Assembly (NCBI RefSeq): GCF_004193775.1 | Contig: NC_041018.1 | Location: 41,520,677 to 41,584,676, forward strand | From: Glycine soja | Taxonomy: Eukaryota; Streptophyta; Magnoliopsida; Fabales; Fabaceae | Length of the DNA stretch: 64,000 nucleotides | Reading direction: 5' to 3' | In this document: one piece after another, positions 1 through 12,400 of the stretch | Numbering within the stretch: the stretch's first letter is position 1 | Layout: each line of letters starts with the position of its first letter | Translations under genes and position numbers: made by a program | Notes under the pieces: model-generated | The model's input: the letters and a program-made list of their open reading frames with translations, nothing else | What the model was told of the DNA's origin: nothing | Database searches by the model: none

Positions 1-3000
1 TAGAAAGTTGGATTGCATGGTTTCTATTTTCAAACGGGAAGTGTCAAGAGTATTTAGAATTTGACGTTGAAGGAAGGCAGACGTGTTCAATAAATTATTT
101 AACTTAAGTTTGACTTGGGATTTTAGAACAAATTTGTACCGTTACAACAAAGATCTGGTTGTTTTTTAATTGACTTGATTTTATATACTTAATTTTTAGT
201 TAAATGCGCATTTTCATTTTGCAATGAAATAATTTTTATTGTGATACTTAATTTTGGTTATAAATGTTTCAGACGTAATATTAAAAGAGCTACTTTCTAC
301 CGCAACTTAAATCGTGATTTGATGCTAAAAAAATTGTAGAGACACCACTAATAATTTTTCAAACATTAGTTTATGGATAAAGCTCATGAAACATTGTTTT
401 TATTTTATTTTTTTTTCAATGTTCAATGAAAGCACAATAACAAAATATAGGAACTAGAGATAAATATGCTGAAATCTAGTTTGGCAAAAATTCTTGTAGA
501 ACCAGAAATTCGTTGAAAGGTTTGTACATATTTGAAAAGGAGAGAATGTTGAGGTAAGATGTACGAGTGTTTAATATCCTCACATTTTAGTCTGACAATT
601 GTAAACAACCTTGCAATCTTTAATATTATGCAATAACAAAACAGATTGTACGATCATTTCTAGCGTTTTCCCACTCCAAATGGTAGCACATGCACGTGAT
701 TCATCACAATTCACAAGGGTTAAAAAAGAGTGATATGATATGAGATGGGTTGGGGCAGGGAATTTCCTCTAGCCGTTAGCATTACCCTTGACTTTTGACA
801 ATCTTATCCAAGTCCCAGAAATCCATCATTGTCGAGAATTTAGTTAATTTGTATTATATCTTTGATCTTTGATTAGAAAGGGAGTACCAAAATGTAAATA
901 ATAATAATAGTAATAATTTTGATGATGTTTTTTTTATAGTGTAAAACGCATGTATCTTTCGTGGGAATCGGGAAGGACTACGAATTATGATAGATAGTAA
1001 AATTCTTTTTTTAAATATTTAACACACATGTATATTTGAGATTTAAATCGAATTCTGATTAAGTTTAAATAATTTCACTTAATTGATTCATGCGATTTTG
1101 AAGATGGTTTACCGGTGTGGGAAAATGCAAAATAGGTGGCATCAACTGTCCTATATTCCAATTGGTTTGAGTAATATTTGGCAACGCCTATTCAAAGAGT
1201 TGATTAGTGTATATTATTTCTCAATCAACATCAAGAATGAGATTATCTTTTTATTGTTGGTTTTTAGAATGAGATTAGCTTTGAGTCATCGCAAATATAT
1301 ATGACGGCATAACCAAAGTGGGCCTATAAAAATGCAGTTCCTTCTCTATGCCACTCTCCATGAGCGTGACAGCCCAACCAATCCTGCAAAAGTAGCAAAA
1401 CCTCAATCCACTTTGGCATAAATATCTATTAACAATATATTTTTTAACAGATTTCTTTTAATGTTATTTTAATATTAGTTAAAGTTTATTAAAACTCATT
1501 AAATAAGAGAAAATTTCATAATTTCAATAAATTTTAACTAATAATAAAAACTGTATTCAAAAGAGTAAGTTAACAAGTGTGATACAACCATTTTTTTTTA
1601 AATATTCTTGTTACAACTCTAATACTCCCACTACGTATTTCTTTTACAATAATGGAATGCTATACTTTACATTTATGTGCTCACTACATATTTATATATC
1701 TCTTTTATCTGTTTACTAACGAGAAATGCTAATAATACATAATGGATATTTTTGGAAGAGCAACAAAAAGAAAAACTCCATCACCATAGGCTGTTCTTGG
1801 AAAATCAACAAAAAAAAGGTAAATTAAATAGTAATTTGACGCCACTGGAGAGCGATCCATCACCAGTATTGTTGAGCATCCATTGCTAGTGAAAGCATCT
1901 GTTGCTCTTCATACGTACATAATGGATGCCATAACAATCAGCAATCATTATATAACTGTATCTTCCCCCCCCTAATTTCACAGCAATTGAAAAATAGAAA
2001 TAAAATATAATAATGAAGTAATTGTGAGGCTCATTTAAGTAAAATTTCAGAGTTATATGATTAGAATAAAAAGTTGATTGAATTGTTCAAAGTAGTAAAA
2101 ATGATGTAATATTATGAAGAGTGAAAATTTATGTACAATCATTTTTAACATGTTGAAGTTGTTTAGTTGGATTTTCCCTAACTTATTGCTATGTCCCACA
2201 GTTGCTTTTAAATTTTAAAACTCCTTACCAACTTTTTTAATTGTATCTTGGTAACACACATTTGTTGGAGGGCCTATTTGCTAAACTACAACAACTAATT
2301 CCTCTTATTGTGGTGTTTGGTACTAGTTTAGACATACATTGTAATTGTTTTCAACAATTTAAAATTAATTCTATTAAAATCCTTCGTACCAAACTCTAAA
2401 ACAAATAGGTTTGAATTAAAAGGTTCTAGATCAATTAAAAAAAACTTTTAAAAATTATTGGGTTGGAATAAAAAGTTGGTTGTGATATTATGATGAAGTG
2501 TGAATGAACAATGGTTTGCTTGAATGAAGTTGCTCAAAAATACGCACGCGTACTAAAAGGGATTTCGAGTACTGTATGGATATTTTTAATATAAGTAAAA
2601 CTTTAAAAAGTATAAATAAAAATATTTAAAATTATAAGTGAGAAATACATAAGTAATTCAAATAAGTATTTTAAGATTTATATACCAAAAAAGCACAAGT
2701 ATTTAAGATTTAGGGAGAAACAATGAAATTTAGGCCAACACAACCATAATTTTTTTTAAAAAAATAACATTAATATCAATTAAACCTTCTAGAATCATCT
2801 GTCAAAAAAACCCTTCTAGATCATAAAGCCAACATTTTATAGACTTTCAATTTTAACCTATAAGATATCAAATTCTTGTTAAGAGTTGGATAGAAATGTT
2901 TACGCACAGCAGTTTTTTAATACAAAAGAAAGAGCTTAAAATCAATGCCAAGGATCCGATTTTCTATTAGTTTTTTTAATAAGTAACAATAAAGTTCCAT

Positions 3001-3757
3001 CAGAGTAACAAAAATTAAATTCGTAAGAGACTTCATAAACGAATTGCTAAAAAAGAATTTAAGCAATTTGGGATCTTTGATTATTCTACTGCATTGAAAT
3101 AAATAATAATAAAAAAAAAGAGAAATAGCAACGAAATAGAAAACATTACTGAGTCTTAGCTTAGTTGGGGAGGTATGAGACAAAAAGGCTTAAATTGTGT
3201 GAATCTCGGCTTGCAAAACACTGAACATACGTTAGCAAACAAAATCCTTTTGTAACTTTGGAACTCAATTTTTAGAGGCTGCTCCAGAATGGATATATCC
3301 AAACATAGGCTTAGGCTTCATAGTTTGATTTAACATTGAAAGCGGAATTAGATAAAAATTAATTTTGAAAAGACAAGAAATTGCATTGAAATGTGTTAAA
3401 TTTGAAAAGCGATAGAAGTGAATTCCTTGTGATAAAACAAATAAAAAGTGAGTACTGATGAGATTTTAGGAGACAAGAAAAATCATCTAAAATACAAAAT
3501 CTATAAGAATATCATAATATTACAGCCCACAATAAATTTATGCGCCAATTAAAAGGTTTGCAGACAGTAAACATGAAAAAAAAAAAAAAAGACTAGTGTA
3601 CAGTGGCCATATTTTTCCTTTGGGCGACCAAAATCTCGTCAGAAACTAAAAAAATGTTGAATTAGTACATTATAAAGCAGAAACACAATTGGTCATTGGG
3701 ATTCATGTGCTATTATCCAAAGGAGAGAAAGTTAGTAATCAAAGCAAAACTGAATAT
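1..3757. other. AT-rich intergenic region, no gene seen
   Basis: All open frames here are short, lack recognisable domains and are not flanked by convincing splice sites. The stretch holds homopolymer runs and simple AT-rich sequence only. Positions 2311-2397 have a short inverted similarity (GTGTTTGGTACTA and TACCAAACTC) that could be a degraded Tourist-like MITE, but it is too weak to call. I see no RNA gene. Confidence 0.6.
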
Positions 3758-6700
3758 TCATTCTGTGCTGCATATCTTAGTCCCACTGAGAATGTAGCCC
3801 CCAAATGAGCTCATTTGCATGCATGGGTGAGTTCTAGATGGAAGTACCTGCCATATATATATATATATGAATAAATTGTTAAAGGGGGTCTGTATTTTGT
3901 ACCATAAAAAAAATTGATATGAATAACATAAATAATGTAACCAAAGGACTTCATAAAACTTTCTCTAGTTTCATAATATTGAAAGGAATGACACAAACTT
4001 ATACCTGGTATTCACGCAGCCAAGGCTCTGTTATTTGCAATCCAATAGCCATTTTCTCAAGCTGTAAATTGTGCATGCAAGTTGCAAGAGGCTGCATTTT
4101 ATTCAATGAACAAACAAGGAAGATTCTGTTAACAATCTTATTAATCAATTGACATTGTTTAATCAATTGTCAAAAAGCAGCACTCCGCTTCTTTAAATAT
4201 GCATAAGGATTTGATTAATGTAAGTCAGAAAACAAGTGACTTCTTAAAAATTGTTAGTATTCAAAGTCTATCTTTGATATGTTCCTAAGGTTATATAAAC
4301 AAAGCTACCCAGATAAAACAGTATTACATTCCCAACATAAAAGAATTAAAAGAAACTAAACCAATTAATTGATAATATTATCATGCACGGATGCCTTTAA
4401 ATCATATCACGACTAAGTTTGAAATGTGAAATAAATACCTGAAGATATTGGTGATAAATAGCAAATGGAGCAGAGTCTGCTAAAAGGGGCAAGATATCTC
4501 TAACCAATGTCCAAGTATCCAACTCTGGTGCAGCAATAATTAGACTGTACGCATGGAAAAGAGGAAAATGCTCTCAATTCAATGATTCTTTGAACAGTGA
4601 GGCAAATATTTAAACTTATATACCTAGAAAAACCATTTTCCTTCCACAAGTCAATGATTTCTTTTTGCGCCCTTTCTCCGGCCTTTGGAGCTTTCCAAAC
4701 TTCTTTAGCAGGTTCAGTATTCTCAGCCCCAAGATCAGAAATTCCATTTTCCGATGAATGAGAGATATCCTCCATGCTGGTCGATGCAGATATTTGATCC
4801 TGCACACTTCATAACTTCAGACAGTGTGCAAACAACAAGATAGAACTGAGCAGGAGATCAAGGAGGTCCTACTTACATTTGACTGGCTTTCCACATTGCA
4901 CGCATCATCAGGTTGCAGAGTTTGTTCAGGTGATTCTTTTTGTGATAACAAGTCAGAAATGGGAGACCGTACAATTCTGCAAATAGAAGATGATAGTAAA
5001 GCCAGAGGCAAGAACCAAACATACACATGCAAACTGACCAGCTAATGTGGCTGTAAACAGTGTAATAGACAAGTGATTTGAAGTCATTTTCTTTGGTTTT
5101 CAGATAGTAACATGGAATTAATTTAATTATATCCATAGATATCTCTGAAGAAACTTCCATAAAATTTTCTATTTTTTCTTTGGCTTCATAAATTATTAAA
5201 AGAAAAAATGTGTCTAAAACTACTCATTTGAAAGAAAAAATATTTTGCATTAATATCATAAAAAATATCCAGGTCAAAACAAAGAACATCCAAAACTATC
5301 TTTGAAAAATTAAAGCTTAAGAAAATGCTAACTGTTTCTCTTTTAGTGTAATCACTACTGCAAAAAGAGTGATAAAAAAACCATTTAGATGATTTTAACA
5401 AGGAAAATAGTTTGGTGAATGCAATAAAACACATATCTGACCTCTTGCAGATTTCATCACTTAAGTTAAATATCCTCACAATATCCATGGAATATGGTGC
5501 CTGCCCAATATATGAGTTGCATACAAAACCAGTACCTGTAAAATTCGCAATATCACTTGCTCAGTCAGAAGATTGTGTAAAACAAAAGTGAATATATCTA
5601 CATATCAACAGTAAAGTGCTATTTTCTTTATATCTCAATTGTTGACATGTGAAGTTGTGATCATTCACACTTAATTACACATTTTATTGGGGAAAATAGC
5701 AATATCTAAATGGCAAACTCAGTTTAATTTATACCATACCTCCTAAACGTTCTGCCACAGCACCAGTAAGAAGGCCACCAACCATATCAACTACAAGAAT
5801 GTCAGAATTTGAAGAAACATTACCCATGGAAAGTAGAAGGGACAATGTGTCCACCCGCAAGAATCTGAATCATTATATAGTTAGTTAGAAACAATATCAA
5901 GGATATATGCATCACTTAATCTAGAGAAAATAAACCCACTATTTTAATTCTATAAACAGCCAAATATGTAATTTTGTATGTATGTACGGCAAACAGGATA
6001 CACAAGTCCACAACAAAGACAAATAAACTCAGAATATTTACATCCTCACACCGATAATAAATTCAGAAGACTGGCTACTTCTCAAACCCATATTTCAACA
6101 CAAAAAGGTGTTTTTAGCAGGGTGTGGTAAAATTAAAGAATAAGTTATATTGACTCAAGTTTTTGGTTTACAAAAAAAAAACACAAAATTAGCAATTGTG
6201 CAGCCTGCATATCTAGTCAAATCTTTAACATGTCCAATGTTTGAAATTTGCTCTATTCTATTCTATAACTTTTTCCTCTTCTTTGATTAAAACCATATGC
6301 ATACATTAAAGATATTACAATGCTTGTTGCTCACAGTTTACATCATGCTCCAAAAGAATAACTCAATTCTAATAGAAAATAAACGAAAATGGTAAACCTG
6401 CAAGGAAAAATAGCCTTCACATGACCAAGATAAAGACTCACCCAATTTTAGATGGATACTTCTTAAAATAGGCCTCACATATACTGGAGAAAACAGATGA
6501 TAACAACCGTAAGTAAGAGAGTAAAGACTCAAAATATCAAAAAACTGATACAGTATACATATTACATCTACAGATATGCTTGACAAAATATAAAATAAGT
6601 CACAAAATGCTTCATAGGAGATAAATATTATATTCTTGATATTTTCAGGAATAATTTATTTCCAATGTCCAAAGAGCATGCTATATCTATTCACCAAAAA

Positions 6701-8700
6701 AATAAAAAAGAACATGCTCTCTACATGATTCTATTGTTTGTTGAATCAAATATAATGGCCCTGGTCCCACTTCCATCAGACAGTTTGTAGTACATTGACA
6801 AAAGGCATAGCAGCATAATGTCATTTCCATCAACAGAACAAAACCCAGAATGTCCAAATAAGCTAGATCTTTCAGGTAATCTTTTATATCAAGGCACAGT
6901 TATCGGTTGCATGGAGAGAAAAATGTGAACCATTTATAAAATGTAAAAATCTAGTGATAACAACAGCAGAGGAAAATAATCAAGGTCACCTTCGAGCAAC
7001 AGGACGCCTCATAAGTACTTTTGGTGCATATTTCTTCTGCTTCTTAAGTCTATATTTCTCCTGCAAAAATAGCATAAGATTCACTTCAATTTCATTCCTA
7101 AAATTAATATATATATACACACACACACACAATTTGGTCCCAAAAATTTCCATCTATACTAAGTAGTCCCCAAAGTTGTCAACATGCTAACAAGTTCAAC
7201 CTTAGCAGTAAGTGATGAAAGTGTTCGCAAGTTGGCAATCTGAGCAAATACACTGTGTAAGCAGAAACTTTTTGGAACCAAAACAATACAAATGATACAA
7301 GCAATATTTTTAGGTAAACAAATTGTATAGTATTTTCTTCAAAGTAAACAATCTAAGCTTTTCATGCGTCAAAATACCTGTGAGAATGATGTTTTCTTCT
7401 CGAATGTTGCACTATTGGCAATGAGAGCTTCAATTATTTCATTACCTCCCGCACCCTGTCTGCATAAAAGATACAGTTTATTCTTTCACTACTGAATCCC
7501 ACAAGATTGGCAAAGAAATAATAACTCAACAGTTCATTTCAGAAAAGCAAGTAGAATTCACACAAACAAAGAATGGCACAAAAACTGCATTCGAATTATA
7601 TCACTTGTAAAATCAAGGTCACAAAACCAAAAACATCCCAAAATAACACCTAAAAATCTTCACCATACATTTCATTTGAATCCCCAAAATCTAATAATAC
7701 CAAGAACCAAAATTCAACCAAGGGAAGATGCACTCACCTTCGCATGGCTTCTATATCCTCACCAGTCAGGCTCTGTGCCGTGTTATTGTCAACCAAGGCA
7801 CGATTGTCCCTCGAATCAACATTTGCTCGACCATCTCTCACTTCTTCAGGATTATTATCATTATTAACTTTGTCCCTGGACTCGACACTTACTTGACCAT
7901 CTCTTACTTCTTCAGCATTATTACCATTAACTAAATCACAAATAGAGAGGCACCATACATGTTAGAGTGCAGGGAAGTATCCCAATTAAACTTCAAAGAA
8001 ACAAAAAAACAATCACATTGACTCATTCACTCACTTAGAAAGAAACATATACCCCGTCCATTATAATTGTCGTCCTTGTTTTACAAGGACCAAAAAAACT
8101 GATAAATGAATGAAATAGAATGACAATTTTACAAAATTAACCTTATGATCATTAACTCATTTTTAATTTTTGTAGTTTATATCATTAATATTATAAGAGA
8201 TATAAGTGGAAAAAGGCAATTAATGTTAAGTTGAAAAGACATTTATTTATTCTTGCAGAAACGATTATTATGAGACGGAGGGAGTAACGAATAAGGCGGT
8301 TAGAAACTAACAAAGGCAATTGAAGCATAACCAAAAGTGAATAATAAGATAGCAACAACAAATATTAAGAATGGCAAAAAAGTAAATAGATGAAAAGGGA
8401 ACATGCCTTGTGCGGGAGAGAGGAAAGGTCCATCGACTTGAAAAACAGTACCGAAGGGACAGCCAATTAACGGTTGCAGAGAGCAGTTCTTATTCCCAAT
8501 CTTCAATTTTCTAATGAAGAAAAAAACAATTTTTATTATTTAGAAATAAATAAAATATTAAACAAAAAAGAAAAAGAGAAGAAAAGAAAAACTGACGCAG
8601 CGGGGGAGAGACGAGCGAAAACGAGACGGTCACCGTCGTTGATGTCGAGCAAGACGCTGCAACCTTCCCATGTGACTCTGCTACTACTACTTTCACACAT
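3758..8700 (-). CDS. TRM6: tRNA (adenine-58-N1)-methyltransferase non-catalytic subunit TRM6 (Gcd10p family)
   Basis: TRM6 pairs with the catalytic TRM61 subunit in the nucleus to make m1A58 in the T-loop of tRNAs; TRM6 supplies tRNA binding. Older plant annotations call it an eIF3-gamma-like protein. Thirteen exons join in phase: 8700-8597, 8510-8407, 7930-7738, 7459-7378, 7060-6990, 6483-6442, 5864-5740, 5535-5442, 4976-4877, 4799-4624, 4544-4439, 4091-4005, 3847-3758, giving 457 residues, a normal plant length. Family signatures seen: TWEGCSVLLDINDGDRLVFA (about 10-29), CSLQPLIGCPFG, KLKKQKKYAPKV near 170, VVDMVGGLLTGAVAERLGG (223-241), and EPWLREYQVLPSRTHP near the C-terminus. The ATG at 8700 is preceded by an in-frame stop. 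An acidic linker encoded by exon 3 (residues 70-133) repeats EEVRDG twice. Intron 2 appears to use a GC donor. Family assignment comes from remembered family features, not a search. Confidence 0.93.
7107..7131. repeat. Compound (AT)n(AC)n microsatellite in TRM6 intron 4
   Basis: An (AT) run passes directly into about seven AC units inside the intron between TRM6 exons 4 and 5. It is a candidate length-polymorphic marker. Confidence 0.85.
8052..8284. mobile_element. Stowaway-like MITE in TRM6 intron 2
   Basis: The right end reads GAGACGGAGGGAGTA, the classic Stowaway (Tc1/Mariner) terminus. The left end, TACCCCGTCCATTATAATTG, is the degraded inverse of it. TA dinucleotides at 8050-8051 and 8285-8286 are the expected target-site duplication. 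The element is about 233 bp with no coding capacity. It lies wholly inside the intron, so splicing should remove it. Confidence 0.82.
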
Positions 8701-8752
8701 CTTTCTAGTTTCTATGAACGAAAACTATTGATAACTTGAGTGAAATTCAGAG

Positions 8753-8766
8753 AAAGAGAGAGAGAG
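8753..8766. repeat. (GA)n run in the TRM6 5' leader/promoter
   Basis: A short GA-repeat lies about 55 bases upstream of the TRM6 start codon. Such tracts are common in plant 5' leaders and core promoters. No TATA box is obvious nearby. Confidence 0.6.
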
Positions 8767-9172
8767 ATCTAATACTAATATGAATGAATCTATGTATCTT
8801 TGTTTGTGTTGTGCAACTGCAACAACATGCGTCACAATACCAGACCAGACATAAACCCCTGACAAACAAACATGAGACAGAGACTCACTAGGGTATTAGT
8901 ATTAGGAGGATTTAGGATCTATTTTACCGCTGCGTTTTATTTTACACCACTTGGGCTCAGAACTGCATAAATCTTTTATCTATCCTTTGCCGCCTGGGCC
9001 TCAACGTTATTTCAACTATTGGGCTCTCCCTTTCGTATTCTTGTCTTTTGCTAAATACACCTTCTGTTTGCTAAGTTAACCCCCTTTCTTCTCATTAAAT
9101 TTGTTTTAACCCATTATACCATTTTAACCCTGTTTCTACACACACCCCACTAATGTGTTCTTCGCATAAGTT

Positions 9173-9424
9173 GTGTTGGAGCCCAGTGTTTACACTTACA
9201 CCATGATCTGGGGGTTCCGCAAAGCAAGCATGGCCAAGAGTGCACACAAGGTGTTCGATAAAAGGTGCTACGAATCCAACATGGTTACTTTCAACACGTT
9301 GATCCACGAGTTTTGTAAAAGAGGTGACATGGAGGGTGCTCGGAGGGTTTTTGACAGATTGGTGGAGAGTCAAAGTTGCAAGCCGGATGTGGTGAGTTTT
9401 ACCTTGGCAAACAGGGAGGTGTAA
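9173..9424 (+). pseudogene. Pentatricopeptide-repeat (PPR) protein fragment
   Basis: About 83 residues read as PPR units: VYTYTMIWGF, then NMVTFNTLIHEFCKRGDMEG followed by ARRVFDRLVE, then CKPDVVSFT, the usual 35-residue spacing with the N/D-x-VTF-TLI-FCK-G pattern. PPR proteins bind organellar RNA and normally carry ten or more repeats. Here there are only about two and a half. An in-frame stop lies just upstream of 9173, the first in-frame ATG is at 9203, and the frame ends at 9424 just after a PPR start. No transit peptide or further repeats are seen on either side. I read this as a truncated gene relic; a spliced exon of an unseen gene is less likely. Confidence 0.72.
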
Positions 9425-12400
9425 CTTAACAAGCTAATAGGTCTAACTCTAAGCAAGTTTCTCCTCTTGTAATTTGGGATTCCCCTTCCCCTCCCATCCT
9501 TCCAAACTATCCTTCTTCAATATAGTATTGGGTGATCTCTATGTTTCTTTTCCAAAAAACAATTCCAGTAATTTAATTTCGAAATGAATTAAACTCCCTT
9601 TCAAAAAATTTAATTAGAAAAGAAACAACAACAAATTTATTTACTTTAAATGAGAATAATTTTAAAATAATAATTAAAGTGCAATTAAGAGTGTAATTGC
9701 TGGGAGTGGATATTGAACACTTAATATTAATTAATATCACTCATTTATAAATAATTAATATTATTTAAGAGGTGCATAAAATAAAATATTCTAAAACCTT
9801 GGCATAAGTGATTTGTGTCGGATAAATATAAGCTATTCTAATTAACAGATAAAAGATAGATTAATCTTATCTAAGAGATAAAAGATATCCCTCCTCGAAC
9901 TAGAACATTGGAAGATTGTGAACCTAACTATTTAAATTTAAAATACGAAAACAAAATCTTTATATTTATCCTATCCAAAAGATCAAATAGCAAATTAGAT
10001 AAGCAAACAATTATCTACATCTGTTATTAAATATGAATTTGGATGATAAGTGATTCTAAATTGATTTAACTACACATACTTAATTAGGTCACCTACCCAT
10101 ACTATAGTAGGGTGGATCGATCATGACGTCTTTTCGTTGTAGTTGTTATGTTATTTTTTATTTTTATTTTTTCATTGTAGTTGTTAAATGATTTTATTTC
10201 AAATATTTGGTATGGAATTTGATCTAGTTTATACTTTTTCTTTATGCTTATAACGTTGCTAATTGATCGAATGGTTGGCCAAATCTATGTCTGACTTAAT
10301 AACTACTCTAGTACTAATTCCATATGGACTTGGCCCCATTTACTAAATATTAAAACTGATTTCTCATCCTTTTCTGTGTTGTACGTTGAATCTCACAGAA
10401 ATTCATGGAATATGACATATGTAATAAGACGAACTCCATGATACCTTTCGTTAATCACATTAATTGTGCATGTTATTTCTCCTTATTATAATACCAAACT
10501 TCTGCTTGTGTGCTGTGAATCAGGTCCACATGCGCACGTAGGCTGGATCCGAATTATAGTTCACTTGTTTGTATGTTTTTTTTTTCTATGCATGGTTACA
10601 AAGAAATTAAATTATTGATGGAACACATACACTATGTTATTTCTTGCGAACTATAATGCATCACATGTGAGTTAAATACAGTAACTAAATTAATAACTAA
10701 ATGCTTTTTTAATTATTATTATGAAACGGACTTTAAGAGCCGAAACACAAACATAACCAGCTAGCGAGGGAAATGAACATTTGACTCGTCTTCTAACAAA
10801 GGGATGGTCAGAAACAGGGGAGGGAAATCACCATAAAATAGTACAGCCAAGACAAATTAAGACCAATAACTAACTGTCAAATTAGCATACTAATGTCTTC
10901 CATAAATAGTACATCCAAGACCTAAATAAAGACCTATAACTAACTCTCAAATTAGCAAACTAACGCCTTCTAGCTTAGTCAACTATACTAACATTAGTAC
11001 TCGAAACAAAGAGTGTGATTCTTTTCTAGCTTGATTACCCTTTTAGTTTTTACTTGAAATTCAAGAATGGATAGAGCTTAATATGTTTGAATCCTCATCA
11101 ATTAATTAATAAAAAAATTATATATAATTTGTAAGGTATTTATTATAAAAGCTATTAAGCATATTATATGTGATGATTTATAATTAGATGACACTATAAA
11201 ATATACTTGCATTGCTAGTGTCATTATTATTTATTCCAATGGATAATATATATTTCTATAAATAAAATATTCACTTTTTTTGAACAAAAAGAGAAATAAT
11301 ATATGAACACTTTTACTTTTTAATTACTCGCTATTAACACCGATAATTTTAGAATTGACCTAATGATGAATGAGAATTAAAGCAAATTTTGAGAAAAATT
11401 ATTTTAGTTTAAATAAGAGATTTTTATAATGAATTTTTTTATCAACATATATGACCTTTTTATACTTAAAAAAAATTAATAGCAAACAATTTTTGTTGGT
11501 AACCCTAAAGCTTGAACTTTAGTAACCTTACTCTTGGCCGACCTTGTACGTTTTTTTCTCTTCATTTTTTTTCTCACATTATATTACTTGAATCATACCT
11601 ATGTTTTCTCCCTTCTCTTTCTTTTCCTCCCTAGTTGTGACATGAATGCTCCGTTTGAAACCATTGAAAATGAGATTCACACAAGAAAAAAAAAACAATT
11701 ATTTAAGTGCATGTGTTGGAATGAAATTAAGTGACAACATCTAACACAAAAATCATATCAAAATACTAAAATGATGTAGAAGGCATAATGATAATCTGAA
11801 CAACATGAATCGATATGACATAATATCAATACAAACACACCCTTAATCATTTATTCATTTTGTTGCTTAGAGCAGTTTTAGTAGAAGAACCTATTTTTAA
11901 TTTTTGGATAATTTTTTTGTTATTTTTGCTCTAATGGTGAACTCAAATTAGATACTTGAATTTCACTTGTGCAGAACAAAAAATATAAACTTTTTTCTTT
12001 CTAATGACATTAAAAAATATTTTTTTTTTACAAAAGGGATTTTTTTTTTAGTTTTTCTTCTGAAATTCTAACTTCCGGCATGAAAAACTCTCGAGTAAGA
12101 ATAATAGTAAATCTAGTGGATAAAATCCTTATTAAAGATGCTAATGAAAGTGGAAAGAATGAACCAAATAGCTCATGTGATCCAATCTTATAATAATTCT
12201 TTCACTTTGGGAAAGAAGAAAGAAGAAAAAGTGTTTTGGTACAAAAATTTGAACATTCATCTCTTTATATACTTTTTGTATTAGAGTTTTATGTTATTAT
12301 ATATATATATATTCTCCTTTTCTTTTTATTTTTTATACAATTAAATAACAAAAAAGTTTTTTTCCTACTAAAAAACCCAAAAGTGTATGGTTGTGCGTAT

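Noticed and set aside
5186..5488. 100-codon minus-strand frame
   Set aside because: Its N-terminal part is TRM6 exon 8; the rest is read-through into intron sequence.
11869..12143. Possible MITE starting TTAGAGCAGTTTTAG
   Set aside because: The inverse right end is too weak and the duplication could not be fixed.
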